From assembly GCA_029259635.1 (NCBI GenBank), contig JAJDEU010000013.1, positions 186,001 to 250,000 of the forward strand: DNA of 64,000 nt, read 5' to 3'. The notes beneath the pieces are model-generated. The model was not told where the DNA came from. It saw only the letters and a program-made list of their open reading frames with translations, and did no database searches. A program made the position numbers and the translations under genes. Source of the DNA: Planctomycetota bacterium (lineage in GTDB: Bacteria; Planctomycetota; UBA1135; GCA-002686595). This document shows, one piece after another, positions 51,725 to 60,732 of this stretch; position 1 is the first letter of the stretch, and each line of letters opens with the position of its first letter.

Positions 51725-52270
51725 CTATTCCGCTCGCCTCGCCAGAATGGCCGCCATGCCGTCCGACTCGCTCGTTTTCACCGTTTCGAATCCCGGTACC
51801 CCTTCGGCCAGTTCGCCGCGCCGCAGGCGAAAGCGCGGCGGAGGTTTTTCACCGGCGAGATCCTCGGTTGCTGTGGAGAAGATCAAGTGTCCACCCGGCG
51901 CAACGTATCGATGCAGCTCGGCGAAGAGCGCGCGATCCAAGAACAACACGCACACGACCAGCTCAAAGCCGAGCTCCTCCTCCGCGGGCTGCTCGTTCAA
52001 GACATCGATGGCGCGCGTCTCGATCGAGAGCCCTCGCTCGCCGGCGCGCCTTTCCAAGATCGAGAGCCCGACCGGGCTGACGTCCCAGGCCGAGACCTGC
52101 CAACCGGCGCTCGCGAGATGAAGCGCGTGCCGACCGGTTCCCGAGGCCAGGTCGAGCGCGCGACCGCCGGAGAGCTCGCCCGCCCACTCGACCACCCACG
52201 CGTTCGGGTCCGCCTGCTTTCGGCCAGCCGCTCCTTCGTATTTCGTGTCCCAGCGCTCGCGATCTTTCAC
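51725..52270 (-). CDS. Class I SAM-dependent methyltransferase
   Basis: 181 aa with GTG start at 52270. The SAM motif is at about residues 35-50 (GGRALDLASGTGRHALHLA), with D at LASAGWQVSAWDVSPVGL (motif I-post) and ELVVCVLFLDRALF (motif IV). The architecture matches TehB-like or small-molecule methyltransferases. It is divergent from the second methyltransferase (65 bp between starts) and the 3'-end of UvrD lies 115 bp upstream of its stop-side neighbour. Substrate unknown. Confidence 0.88.
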   Translation of the reverse strand: MKDRERWDTKYEGAAGRKQADPNAWVVEWAGELSGGRALDLASGTGRHALHLASAGWQVSAWDVSPVGLSILERRAGERGLSIETRAIDVLNEQPAEEELGFELVVCVLFLDRALFAELHRYVAPGGHLIFSTATEDLAGEKPPPRFRLRRGELAEGVPGFETVKTSESDGMAAILARRAE

Positions 52271-52335
52271 GAGGGGAGCATAGCAGGCCGCGGTGCGCGT
52301 CGAAGCGCGCGAGGAAATGCGGCGGGACTGATAGA

Positions 52336-53049
52336 ATGCGATCCCGCGTCCTCGTCTCGGGATCGCTCAGAATGTCGCCCAAAGTCTCTCCCCCCGAATC
52401 CGTCACACCCGACTCTCACGGGAAAGCTCCCGCTGAAAAGTGGCAGGCGGCGGGCAGTGGAGCTCACTACACGAGCGGGCGCTGGAGCAGCAAACGACGC
52501 GAGCACCGTGACCCTCGCGCGATCGGCCGGCTCTTGACGGAGGCTGGCATCGCGTCCGGCACCATCCTCGACGCCGCCTGCGGAACCGGCCGGCTGCGCA
52601 CGACTCTGGAAGCGGGCACTCGCCGGTGGGTCGGTCTCGACGCTTCGGCCTCGATGCTCGCCGAAGCTCAAAAGCAGCCCAATGACACCCTGCTCAGAGG
52701 TCGAGTCGAACACCTGCCCTTCCGAGACGGCGCCTTCGACGCGGTCGTTGCGAACCGCTTACTGCATCACTTCCACCAGCCCGAGGATCTGCGCATCGTC
52801 CTCGGCGAGCTCTTGCGCGTCAGCTCCGGACCGGTCATCGCGTCCTACTGGAACGCCGCTTCCCTTCCGGCGTGGAAACGGCGAGTCGGCCTTGCGAAGA
52901 GCGAAGGCCCGAGCGGTCGCGTCGCGCATCCGACGAGCCGACTTCGAAAGATCGCGGCGTCGCTGAACGCGGAGCTCGTGTCTACCCGGCACGTCTTGCC
53001 GCTGTTCTCCCAACAGAGTTTTGCGGTGTTTCGAAAGCGGGAGCGATGA
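52336..53049 (+). CDS. Class I SAM-dependent methyltransferase (coupled to LPS-type kinase)
   Basis: 237 aa from ATG 52336; an ATG at 52372 (MSPKVSPPES) is an alternative start. Motif I GTILDAACGTGRLR, acidic D at WVGLDASASML, motif IV AFDAVVANRLLHHFHQPED. The stop overlaps the start of the next gene (ATGA). A UbiE/Coq5-like or sugar/lipid methyltransferase is possible. The neighbour suggests a role in modifying a lipid A or core intermediate. Confidence 0.88.
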   Translation: MRSRVLVSGSLRMSPKVSPPESVTPDSHGKAPAEKWQAAGSGAHYTSGRWSSKRREHRDPRAIGRLLTEAGIASGTILDAACGTGRLRTTLEAGTRRWVGLDASASMLAEAQKQPNDTLLRGRVEHLPFRDGAFDAVVANRLLHHFHQPEDLRIVLGELLRVSSGPVIASYWNAASLPAWKRRVGLAKSEGPSGRVAHPTSRLRKIAASLNAELVSTRHVLPLFSQQSFAVFRKRER

Positions 53050-53870
53050 AGCGCGAGTGGGTCGGGCCGCTCGCGGAGAGCGAAGAGCTCCGCGCTTTCC
53101 TCCTCGAGCAAGCGCAGGCCGAAAACACGGTCGGTTTGATGATCGAGTTCGGCGGCACGCGCGGCTACCTGAAGGGTTCGGCGCTTCGCGGCAAGGCCGG
53201 ATGGCGCCATGCGCTCCGCGCGCGTCTGCTCGGTCGCCCCTACCCGCGCGTCGCCGAGTACACCAACCTGCAGTGGCTTCGCGCTCACAACTTTCGCGCA
53301 CCCGAGCCCCTCGCCGCCGGTGTCCTCCGCACTTCCGGGTGCGCGCCCTATCAGTTCCTAATGACGCAAGAGCTGCCCAACGCACGAACCCTCGACGACG
53401 CCATCGGGAGCTCCGAAGAGTTGGAGCGTCTCTCGATCCTCGCCGCCCTCGGCTGTCGGGTGGCCGAGCTGCACGCGGCCGGCTTCATCCATCGCGACCT
53501 CTATCCGCGCAACCTGCTCTACTCCAGCGAGAGCGAAGAGGTCATCTTCATCGACGCCTGGCGCGGCGGTGCACGGCGCCAGCTACGGGGACACCTCTAC
53601 GACCAGGCCTGTTTGATGCTCCACGGCGCGGATTGGTTTTCCGTCGAAGAGCAAGCCGCCTACTTTCGCGCCTACGCCGACACGCGCGGCTGGCATCAAA
53701 AACCAATCGAGCTCGAGCGCTGGCTCGGCCGAATCCAGATCGAACGCGCACGCCTCGCCGCGCGGTTTACTCGAAAGCGCCCCGAGGCGAGTCCCCTGCC
53801 TCCCGTCGTTCCCTGGGAGACGGGCGCACTCAAGCACGCGCTCACTGCGGAGCCCGCGCCTACTGGTTGA
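53046..53870 (+). CDS. LPS-core kinase, WaaP/KdkA-like
   Basis: 274 aa from ATG 53046 (coupled). Catalytic loop H149-RD151-LYPR-N156 and the metal-binding D170 (FIDAWRGG) match bacterial LPS heptose/Kdo kinases; the Gly-rich loop and ATP lysine are in YLKGSALRGKAGW. The frame extends upstream to 52872 but inside the methyltransferase in a wrong context, so it was not used. It phosphorylates an inner-core sugar of LPS. It is the second such kinase in the window, the first being part of the fusion at 43767. Confidence 0.9.
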   Translation: MKREWVGPLAESEELRAFLLEQAQAENTVGLMIEFGGTRGYLKGSALRGKAGWRHALRARLLGRPYPRVAEYTNLQWLRAHNFRAPEPLAAGVLRTSGCAPYQFLMTQELPNARTLDDAIGSSEELERLSILAALGCRVAELHAAGFIHRDLYPRNLLYSSESEEVIFIDAWRGGARRQLRGHLYDQACLMLHGADWFSVEEQAAYFRAYADTRGWHQKPIELERWLGRIQIERARLAARFTRKRPEASPLPPVVPWETGALKHALTAEPAPTG

Positions 53871-54336
53871 ACGCGCTCTCGCGGTCCGCCGCAACCTGCA
53901 TCAACTGCTCGCGCACCGGCTCTTGCTTGTCCACCGCCAGGGGAACCGCCGTCCACTGGCCGAACAGCTTGAAGCGCAAGTGGTCTCCGGTGAGCCGCCA
54001 CTCCTCCAGCTCGGAAAACCGACAGGAATTCCAACCCACGCGCACACCGCTCAGACCGACAACGCGGTCCTGCTCCCGCGGTCGCAGGTAGTTGACCAGC
54101 AAGGACGCCACGACCATCGGAAGAAACATGGCCAGCTCGCCATCCTGCACGGTCGCTGCGAGCACAACACCTCCGAGCAGAAGGCCGCTGGTGACGAGGC
54201 GCAACGGGCCGCCGGTGATCCGCGACTCGATGACCTCACCGACGCGCGCGCCCTCAAGCAGTCGCGACTGAATCGTCAAGGTGAGACCGATGACGGCCAG
54301 GGTCGTCGGCAAGAAAAAGAAGAGCATCGCTTCCAT
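53860..54336 (-). CDS. Small integral membrane protein of unknown function
   Basis: 158 aa from ATG 54336. Three TM helices (LFFFLPTTLAVIGLTLTIQS, LRLVTSGLLLGGVVLAATV, AMFLPMVVASLLVNYLR) are followed by a soluble beta-rich part VVGLSGVRVGWNSCRFSELEEWRLTGDHLRFKL, a PH-like or bPH-type fold (as in DUF5673-like). Its 3' end overlaps the convergent kinase gene by 11 bp. Function unknown. Confidence 0.75.
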   Translation of the reverse strand: MEAMLFFFLPTTLAVIGLTLTIQSRLLEGARVGEVIESRITGGPLRLVTSGLLLGGVVLAATVQDGELAMFLPMVVASLLVNYLRPREQDRVVGLSGVRVGWNSCRFSELEEWRLTGDHLRFKLFGQWTAVPLAVDKQEPVREQLMQVAADRESAFNQ

Positions 54337-54415
54337 GGTTCAGAGAGTCTGTGCAGCGCGGGCGAACCTGGCAATCAATCTTCTTTGCGCTCGCGCTGCT
54401 TTGCTGACAATCGCT

Positions 54416-55651
54416 CTAGGACTTCAGGAGAAACTCGATCGCCAGGTAGCCCAGATAGGTACCCGTCGCGGTTCCCAGAGAGCCGATCAAGATGGCCGGG
54501 AGGACGAGGTCCGGGCGACCCAGGCTGCGTGCGAGAGCGAGAGCGGTCGTTCCCCCACCGACGTTCGCCTGCGACGCGACCGCGGCCATGTCCCAGTCGA
54601 GCCGAAAGAGGAACGCAAGCCCGAAGATCACCAGCGCGTGAACGGCGATTACGACCGTAGCGAAAATCCACAGCGTCATGGCCAACTCGCCGAGGCTCTG
54701 CAGCGCGGCGAGATCGCACAAGCATCCGATCACCGCGAGGAACAGCATGACGGCGAGCATGCCGAGCACGCGAACGCCGCGCAGCCGAGCGACGGCGGGA
54801 ACCTGCGCGAGTACCAGAGCGAGAGTCGTAATGACCAGCGCCCGCGGAATCCGGATCGGGCCGGCATCCGAGTTCGATGCAAACAGCTCAGTAGCCACGC
54901 GCGAGAGCGACTCGGTCAGGACTCCGGAGAGCCAATAAGCGCCGGCACCAAGAGCCAGCAGAATCGCCAGGTCGAAGGGATGAACCGGCTCGGTCTCGCG
55001 CGCCCGATCGGCAACGACTGCGGCTTCGAGTTCGGCCCCGCCGCTCGCCACGACTCGAGCGCGCTGTTTGGGTCGCGCGGGCAGCGCTCGCCACAAGAGC
55101 CGCGGAATCGCAATCGTCGCGATCATGTAGAAGGTCGTCAGGATCGCATCGACGGCGTTGACTCCGACGTAGAGCGCGCCCTCGGTCGCCACGCCGTACT
55201 CGGCCGCAAGGATGTTCAAGTTCGCGCTGCCCCCGGTGTACGTGCCGACGAACATTCCGCCGATCGCGCGCCAGTGTTCGCCGATGGACTCCGGCCCGTC
55301 GATCACCCACATGCCGATGACAACGCCCGCGATCGTTCCGAGCGCACCGAATCCGAACAGGACGAGCATCGGTCCGCCGGCTCGCTTGAGTTCGGTCAAC
55401 CGAACCAGCAAGAGCAACCAGAACACGCCGATGTAGGCGCCAAAGGAGAGCAGCCCGTCGTAGATCTCGATGCCGGGCTCGTAGGCTGGGATCACGCCGG
55501 TGTTCGCGAACACGGCGGCGATCACGATAACGAGCAACGCCGAGCCGAGATGGCGCAGAAAAGATTTCCGCGCGAGCCACTCGGCCAGCGCAACCGAGAG
55601 CGCGAGCACGGCAAAAATATAAATCGGGTCCTCGGTCACGGCGCAGAGCAT
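54416..55651 (-). CDS. DUF819-family integral membrane protein
   Basis: 411 aa from ATG 55651, about ten TM helices. DUF819 hallmarks include SFGAYIGVFWLLLLVRLTELKRAGGPML, GEHWRAIGGMFVGTYTGGSANLN, and the C-terminal AAVASQANVGGGTTALALARSLGRPDL. The family (YjcL) is a predicted transporter of unknown substrate. A palindrome GAGAACG-TT-CGTTCTC lies 30 bp upstream of the start. It is separated from the sulfatase-fold gene by a terminator hairpin. Confidence 0.9.
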   Translation of the reverse strand: MLCAVTEDPIYIFAVLALSVALAEWLARKSFLRHLGSALLVIVIAAVFANTGVIPAYEPGIEIYDGLLSFGAYIGVFWLLLLVRLTELKRAGGPMLVLFGFGALGTIAGVVIGMWVIDGPESIGEHWRAIGGMFVGTYTGGSANLNILAAEYGVATEGALYVGVNAVDAILTTFYMIATIAIPRLLWRALPARPKQRARVVASGGAELEAAVVADRARETEPVHPFDLAILLALGAGAYWLSGVLTESLSRVATELFASNSDAGPIRIPRALVITTLALVLAQVPAVARLRGVRVLGMLAVMLFLAVIGCLCDLAALQSLGELAMTLWIFATVVIAVHALVIFGLAFLFRLDWDMAAVASQANVGGGTTALALARSLGRPDLVLPAILIGSLGTATGTYLGYLAIEFLLKS

Positions 55652-55944
55652 AACCCGCGCCTAGGCCCTTGAAGAGCCTGGAGAACGTTCGTTCTCGGCC
55701 GGGCAACGCAAACTCAATCCCAGCTCCTACGCCAAAGCCTGCACGCGCGCTCCGACTGGGATAACTTTCCCTTGTAAAGAACGACGCAAAGATCTTCGCG
55801 GCCTCACCGAGACCGTTCATCAGAATAACCGATGGCCGACATCTTTCGAGCGCATCTCTTGCCAGCCGAGAATGCGCATCAACAGCACAACCCGTAGGCA
55901 GCAACGCTGCCGGTCGATGAGCGAAACACTCTTTGACCTAATTC
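55652..55944. promoter_or_regulatory. Region upstream of the DUF819 gene with an SOS-box-like palindrome
   Basis: 293 bp without a credible gene. GAGAACGTTCGTTCTC at 55681-55696 is a perfect inverted repeat (7-bp arms, TT spacer) that contains GAAC-N4-GTTC, the core of Gram-positive-type LexA boxes. It lies 30 bp upstream of the DUF819 ATG, where it could act as an operator. The rest, up to the terminator at 55945, shows nothing else. Confidence 0.5.
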
Positions 55945-55981
55945 AAAGCGGCCGACTTCTCCCTCAGAAGTCGGCCGCTTT
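55945..55981 (-). terminator. Strong, symmetric intrinsic terminator
   Basis: Perfect 16-bp inverted repeat, AAAGCGGCCGACTTCT at 55945-55960 and its complement at 55966-55981, loop CCCTC. It starts with AAA and ends with TTT so could terminate in both directions. It lies 34 nt downstream of the stop of the alkaline-phosphatase-superfamily gene (minus strand). Confidence 0.9.
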
Positions 55982-56014
55982 ACTTATCCGCCCCTCCGAC
56001 GCGCGGTCGCGCTC

Positions 56015-57484
56015 TCACGTGTCCCCGTCAATAGGCGCAAGCTCTTCCGTCGAGCTGTCCTCCGGCTGCACGTCCTCCTGGTCCTCGCCGCTGTAACCCA
56101 AGCCCCCGAGCTCGTCGAGGTGCTGCTCATCCGTGACGAGTTCGCCGGTCGAAGCCCCGAGCTTAAAGCTCTCGTGAGTCCGTCGTTGCGCTTCGATCTC
56201 GCTCGTCAATTGCGAGCGCATGCTCTCCGCGCGATCCTGATTCGCGTCAAAAACATCGTTCAGCTCAAAGGGGTCCGCCCTGCGATCGAAGAGCGAAACC
56301 GTGCCGTCGGGGCGAAGAACAACCTTCCAATTCTCGTCGGTCAAGCTGAAGGTCTTCGTGAACCGGTCGCCCATTCCGAAGACAGCCGGCTCGGTGAAGG
56401 TCTCCGAGAAGACGTCTTTTCCGCGAGCTTGCCGAGTGAAGTCAGCGCTCGGAAACCCGTCGACGAATCGCAGTGCGGTCGGCAAGACATCGATGATGCT
56501 CATCAGCGGATCAAGTCGCTCGGGCTGCCTTCCGGGAACGCGAACCATCAGGGGAACGCGCAGCTGCTCGTCCCAAACATCGCCGTGGCCCCAGCTGTAG
56601 TGTTGCCACAAGCCCTGCCCGTGATCCGACATCAAGACCACAGCCGTCTCTTCCCAGACGCCCTTGGTGCGGAGCGCGTCGAGCAGCTCCCCGACCGCCT
56701 CATCCGCCATCCTCACGGAACCGTCATAGAGATTGGTGAGAACCTCCGGCCGCGCCGTGTCGTTCGGCGGCGCATCCGGCCGACTCTCGACTCCGCGATC
56801 CGCTAGATAAGTCGCCAAGGCGGCATCCGCCGGATAGAGCGCCAGGATCTCGTCCGGCGGATAGATCCCCACGGCGTAAGGCCCGTGGGCATCCATGTAG
56901 TGCACCCACATGAAGAACGGACCTGTGTGCTCGTTCAGCCAAGCAATCGCCGCAACATTCGTGTCGAGTCCGCGCCGTCGCAAGGTCTCGGGCTCGTCCC
57001 AGGTCTGAAAGCCATTGGCCAGTCCCGTCAGACTCTTCACGGGCGCCGCACTGACGAAGCCGGCGGTATGAACTCCTTGGCCGACAATTTGAGCGAAGCT
57101 CTGCAAAACCTCCGAGGGGGCGAAGGCCCGCTCGCGCTGTACTTCGGCCGGCAAGCTCGCAAAGTTGTCGGCGACACCGTGCTGAAAGGGATACAGACCG
57201 GTCATCAAACTCAAGTGACTCGGCGTGGTCTGCGCGATCGGTGCAAAGCAGCGCTCGAACACCATCGACTCCCCCGCCAAGGCGTCGATATGGGGCGCGG
57301 TCTCGCGAAAGTAGCCGTAGCTCTGCAGGTGATCCGCGCGAAGCGTGTCGACGGTGATCAGGACGAGGTTCTTCGCGCGAGCGTCATCGGGCTCGCGACT
57401 GGAACAACTCGCGACCAAGCCGGCGAGAGCGAATAGAGCGACGAGTTTGCGAACCGTCACCTGAACCTGAATCGAGCAATGCAT
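56015..57484 (-). CDS. Alkaline-phosphatase-superfamily (sulfatase-fold) lipoprotein
   Basis: 489 aa from ATG 57484. A lipoprotein signal is present with lipobox VASC (Cys27). The sulfatase fold is clear: [67 protein letters not shown] and [10 protein letters not shown]. The residue that would be the formylglycine Cys/Ser is Thr86 in T-x-P-S-H, so sulfatase activity by FGly is not expected; Thr nucleophiles serve in phospho-transferases such as LtaS or EptA-like. The substrate may be a phospho-ester or phosphoethanolamine. Confidence 0.85.
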   Translation of the reverse strand: MHCSIQVQVTVRKLVALFALAGLVASCSSREPDDARAKNLVLITVDTLRADHLQSYGYFRETAPHIDALAGESMVFERCFAPIAQTTPSHLSLMTGLYPFQHGVADNFASLPAEVQRERAFAPSEVLQSFAQIVGQGVHTAGFVSAAPVKSLTGLANGFQTWDEPETLRRRGLDTNVAAIAWLNEHTGPFFMWVHYMDAHGPYAVGIYPPDEILALYPADAALATYLADRGVESRPDAPPNDTARPEVLTNLYDGSVRMADEAVGELLDALRTKGVWEETAVVLMSDHGQGLWQHYSWGHGDVWDEQLRVPLMVRVPGRQPERLDPLMSIIDVLPTALRFVDGFPSADFTRQARGKDVFSETFTEPAVFGMGDRFTKTFSLTDENWKVVLRPDGTVSLFDRRADPFELNDVFDANQDRAESMRSQLTSEIEAQRRTHESFKLGASTGELVTDEQHLDELGGLGYSGEDQEDVQPEDSSTEELAPIDGDT

Positions 57485-57520
57485 CGATTGGAGTCTAGCA
57501 GCCCATTGTGAAAGTGCTCG

Positions 57521-57796
57521 TTAAACGACAGGCAGCAAATCGAACTCCAGCAAGTCGGCGATGCGCAGAACATCGCCGCGCTCTTGAGCCGCTACGATCT
57601 CCTGCACATAAGGCAAGACGAAGGCCGCGAGCTCTTCGTCCCCGAGCGCGGTGAGCGCCTGCTGCATGAGGTCGATGAATTCGATCAACGCGGAATTGCC
57701 CTCGGCGGATCGCCCCATACGGAATGCGGAGACCGCCGCCAGGAGAGTCTCTTTCAACGGATTTTCTCCGGCCCGATCTGTGGAATCAGTGCTCAA
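57521..57796 (-). CDS. Small helical protein overlapping the Maf gene
   Basis: 91 aa with a TTG start at 57796, overlapping the Maf stop by 11 bp; translation is coupled. It is almost all helical and acidic (LKETLLAAVSAFRMGRSAEGNSALIEFIDLMQQ; a second helix AALGDEELAAFVLPYVQEIVAAQERGDVLRIADLLEFDLLP is the C-terminal half; listed in pieces). No cysteine or membrane segment. The size and place suggest a chaperone- or regulator-like partner for flagellin glycosylation, such as FliS/FlaF-like, but no family is recognised. Confidence 0.75.
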   Translation of the reverse strand: MSTDSTDRAGENPLKETLLAAVSAFRMGRSAEGNSALIEFIDLMQQALTALGDEELAAFVLPYVQEIVAAQERGDVLRIADLLEFDLLPVV

Positions 57797-59075
57797 GCGA
57801 TGCCTCCTTCATTGTCTGAGTTCCCGCGATCGCCGCACCGCTTTGGCTCGCGTTGATGAACTCCACCTCCGGATGAGCGGCGATGTAGCGCTCGAGATCT
57901 CTCAAGTAGCCGCACAGGTTCGGCAGCGTCGGCAAGCGTTCTCCATTCACATCGTGAACCCAAGTTCCGGTTCCCACGAAAACCTCGCTCTCGCGCGAGT
58001 AGGCATTTCCGCGCGCGTGCGTGCGGCCACCGGAAAATCCGAAGTCGCAACCGACGAGGACCACTCGGCTCGCGCCCATTCGCACCGCCAGGTCGACCGC
58101 AACGTGAGTCACCGTGCCCGCTCCCCACAAGTGGCCCTTCGGAATCTCCGCGGCGATCGAAGCCCAGCGCGGATGATTGCCATAGGCCACCAAGCGCCGG
58201 CCCTGCCAGAGCTCGAGAATCTCCGGCGGGAGTACGGGGAAGTAGACCAGCGCAGAATCCGAAAGCGCGGAGAGGTCGGTGCTCAAGTGTTTGCGCAGCC
58301 CGTCCGGGTGTCCATCCACCATCACCACGACATCCGGTCGCACTCCGGCGCCGATGAGCGGGCGCATCGCGGCGCCGACACTGATCAGGACCTGATCGCG
58401 CCCCCGCAGCAGGTCGTAAGAATCCTCCAGCGACGGGCCGGCAGCCGCGACGTAGATCGTCTCGCCAGCGCGCTCGTCGAACAACTCCTCGACATCGCCA
58501 TCCAGAGCCATGCGAGCGCGGTTCGCGAGAAGCGAGCCCTCGAAGAACTCGCGGCGATCCTCCATGCGCTCGGCGACCCACGGCGAGGCCAGCTCCAGCT
58601 GGACTAAATCGCGAAGTCGCGCGCTCGCATCGTCGGCGAGAATCAACTCGCCCGGCTGCGCGGCGAAGGGTGTTTCGATCTCAGCCTCCTCGCTCGCAAG
58701 CGTGAGCGTTACGCGCGAGTCACTCAGCCAATCGCTGAAGTCCACGCGCTCCATCGCGACTCGAGTAATGCCGGGATGGAATGCAACCACGCGGAGCTCT
58801 TGAAGCTCCGTGCGAGCCAAAAGCTCACGCGGGAGATCGCCGAGGCCGACGCCGTAGACGATCGCGCTGGTCGCCTCCGCCCGAATCAAGCTCGCTTGTT
58901 CGCGCGCCTCCGCAAGTCGATCGCAAGCGCCGGTGAGCTGAATTCCCTGAACACACAAGGTCAGAGCCGGAGCATCGTGCATCCACTCCGCGTTCTCCAG
59001 AGCCGGCGCGCTCTCCAGCGCAGCCAGCACCGCGGGAAAGCGGTTCCGGAGCGCTTCACTGTTTCTCTCCCACAT
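57786..59075 (-). CDS. Motility accessory factor Maf-like (DUF115) glycosyltransferase
   Basis: 429 aa from ATG 59075. The central DUF115 domain has IYVAAAGPSLEDSYDLLRG, ISVGAAMRPLIGAGVRPDVVVMVDGHP and the C-terminal VVLVGCDFGFSGGRTHARGNAY, all typical of Maf flagellin nonulosonic-acid transferases and MptE-like enzymes. Maf adds pseudaminic- or legionaminic-acid to flagellin in the cytoplasm before export. It implies flagella though no flagellin gene is in the window. It is coupled to the 91-aa gene. Confidence 0.88.
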   Translation of the reverse strand: MWERNSEALRNRFPAVLAALESAPALENAEWMHDAPALTLCVQGIQLTGACDRLAEAREQASLIRAEATSAIVYGVGLGDLPRELLARTELQELRVVAFHPGITRVAMERVDFSDWLSDSRVTLTLASEEAEIETPFAAQPGELILADDASARLRDLVQLELASPWVAERMEDRREFFEGSLLANRARMALDGDVEELFDERAGETIYVAAAGPSLEDSYDLLRGRDQVLISVGAAMRPLIGAGVRPDVVVMVDGHPDGLRKHLSTDLSALSDSALVYFPVLPPEILELWQGRRLVAYGNHPRWASIAAEIPKGHLWGAGTVTHVAVDLAVRMGASRVVLVGCDFGFSGGRTHARGNAYSRESEVFVGTGTWVHDVNGERLPTLPNLCGYLRDLERYIAAHPEVEFINASQSGAAIAGTQTMKEASLEH

Positions 59076-59172
59076 GCGCGCACCCTACCGAATCCCATCG
59101 ACCGACCCCAGGGTCTCTGTCGGGCGCCGGACTCCGGTCGGCGAAATAGGAATCGCGGTCACGGACGAGCCT

Positions 59173-60732
59173 TTAGCGCGACTTCGAGATGCGTTCGACC
59201 TGATCGAGGTAGGCCTGCACATTGTCGCGCGGGTCCAGGAGCTGGGCGCGACGCAGCAGCGGGAGGGCTTCGGTATAGCGGCTCATTCCGACCAGGACCT
59301 GTGCATGCCTCACCTTGGCCTCGGCTTCGAACTCCTCGAGCGCGGCGGCGCGCTCGAAGTAGATGATCGCACGCTCGGAATCGCCGGCTCGCGTGCTGTG
59401 CTGGCCGAGCAGGATGAAGGCGCCGCCGTCGAGAGGGTCGAGCTCGACGAGTTTTTCGAGGATGCTGGCCTCCTTGTCGCCAGCTCCCTCCGCAAGTGCG
59501 AGCCGCGCTTGCAATCGGAGCAGCTCCTTCTCCTCATCCTCGTCCAGCGAGCCCGCGCGCGCATTCTCGATCGCAGCGACGAGGCGATTCGTCTCTTCGA
59601 GAGCGCCGCGAGCGGTCAAAGCCTTCGCCGCTCGGATGAACCGATCGAGCTCGCACTCCGGGTCCAGGCCTATCGAACGGACATAGCAATCCACCGCGGG
59701 CGCGAACAGTTCTTCATTCACGTAGATGTCGCCGAGCATGTTCAAACTCTCCGGCGTCGAGGCGCCCAGCCCGTCGACCAACTCGTAGTTCTCGGCCGCT
59801 TGGCTCGGTTTACCCAAACCGATGTAGGCACTCGCCTGGAGCAGCCAAAAGTCTGCGCGGTCGGGGTGCTCTTCGATCAAGTTTGCGCTCAAAGAAACGG
59901 CGTCGGCGAAGCGCTCTTGCTGAAAGAAACAACGAGCGAGGTGGAGCTTCCAATCCAAACTCTTCGGTTCGAGCAGACTGGCCATCCGATAGGCCGTCTC
60001 CGCGGCGATGTGGTTTCCGGAATTCGTGTTAGCGAAGCCGAGGAAGCCGTACATCAAAGAGTCTCCGCCGCCGAGTTCGATCACACGCCCGAATGCGGGA
60101 GCCGCCTTCTCGAAGTCGCCGAGGCGTACGTGGGCTAGACCGAGATTGCGCCAGGCTCGCGAGAAGTTTGGGTGTTTGCGGACGGCGACTCGGTAGTGTT
60201 CGATCGAATCCTCCGCACGATCGTCCTCGAGGTAGAGGCTCGCGAGGGTGAAGTCGAAGACCGCGCTGGCCGACTCGGTTCCGTACTTCTCGAGCAGGCG
60301 AATCGCCTTCTCCTTCTTTCCTGCCGCGAGATTTTGGAGGATCTGCGCCATCTGCTCGCGCTCGATACTGGTCGCGTTTGGCTCGACGTCCGTGCTGGCG
60401 ATGTAGCTCTCGAGAAAGCGCTTCTTGAAGCGCGGGCTGTTCCAGATCGCGAGCTCTTCCGAACTCATCGGATAGCTGCCCGCCTCTTCGTAACCCGAAG
60501 CGGCGTTCATCGACAGGCCGGCGTCCAGGACCTCCCCACCCTCGCCCTGTGTGTATGCGGCGCTGGAAGGATCGACTTCGAGCTCCGCGTCGACCTGCGC
60601 CATCAGCGTCTCGGCGTCGAAGCCTTCGCCACCATCGAGGACACTCACGGGCCCGGGCGCCGGCTCCGCCGAAGCGCAAGCACCGAGGAACACCGGGCAA
60701 CAAAAGAGCAAAACACGGATTGCGGTCATCAT
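59173..60732 (-). CDS. TPR-repeat lipoprotein of the TonB2-like cluster
   Basis: 519 aa from ATG 60732, overlapping the TonB stop (ATGATGA); the frame is open upstream to 61452 but that is antisense to real genes. Lipoprotein signal FCCPVFLGAC. After an acidic linker, TPR repeats fill about 100-515 (FDFTLASLYLEDDRAEDSIEHYR, AWRNLGLAHVRLGDFEKAAPAFGRVIE, GAFILLGQHSTRAGDSERAIIYFERAA). In the TonB2/TtpC clusters of Vibrio and Shewanella a TPR protein also follows TonB. It likely scaffolds the energy-transduction complex or its outer-membrane partner. Confidence 0.88.
   Translation of the reverse strand: MMTAIRVLLFCCPVFLGACASAEPAPGPVSVLDGGEGFDAETLMAQVDAELEVDPSSAAYTQGEGGEVLDAGLSMNAASGYEEAGSYPMSSEELAIWNSPRFKKRFLESYIASTDVEPNATSIEREQMAQILQNLAAGKKEKAIRLLEKYGTESASAVFDFTLASLYLEDDRAEDSIEHYRVAVRKHPNFSRAWRNLGLAHVRLGDFEKAAPAFGRVIELGGGDSLMYGFLGFANTNSGNHIAAETAYRMASLLEPKSLDWKLHLARCFFQQERFADAVSLSANLIEEHPDRADFWLLQASAYIGLGKPSQAAENYELVDGLGASTPESLNMLGDIYVNEELFAPAVDCYVRSIGLDPECELDRFIRAAKALTARGALEETNRLVAAIENARAGSLDEDEEKELLRLQARLALAEGAGDKEASILEKLVELDPLDGGAFILLGQHSTRAGDSERAIIYFERAAALEEFEAEAKVRHAQVLVGMSRYTEALPLLRRAQLLDPRDNVQAYLDQVERISKSR

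Noticed and set aside
54281..55672. Plus-strand open frame of about 460 codons opposite the DUF819 gene
   Set aside because: The product is extremely rich in Arg/Glu/Gln/His and lies exactly antisense to a well-supported membrane protein.
55917..56096. Small plus-strand ORF starting MSETLFDLIQSG
   Set aside because: It runs through both arms of a perfect terminator hairpin and then antisense to the sulfatase-fold gene.
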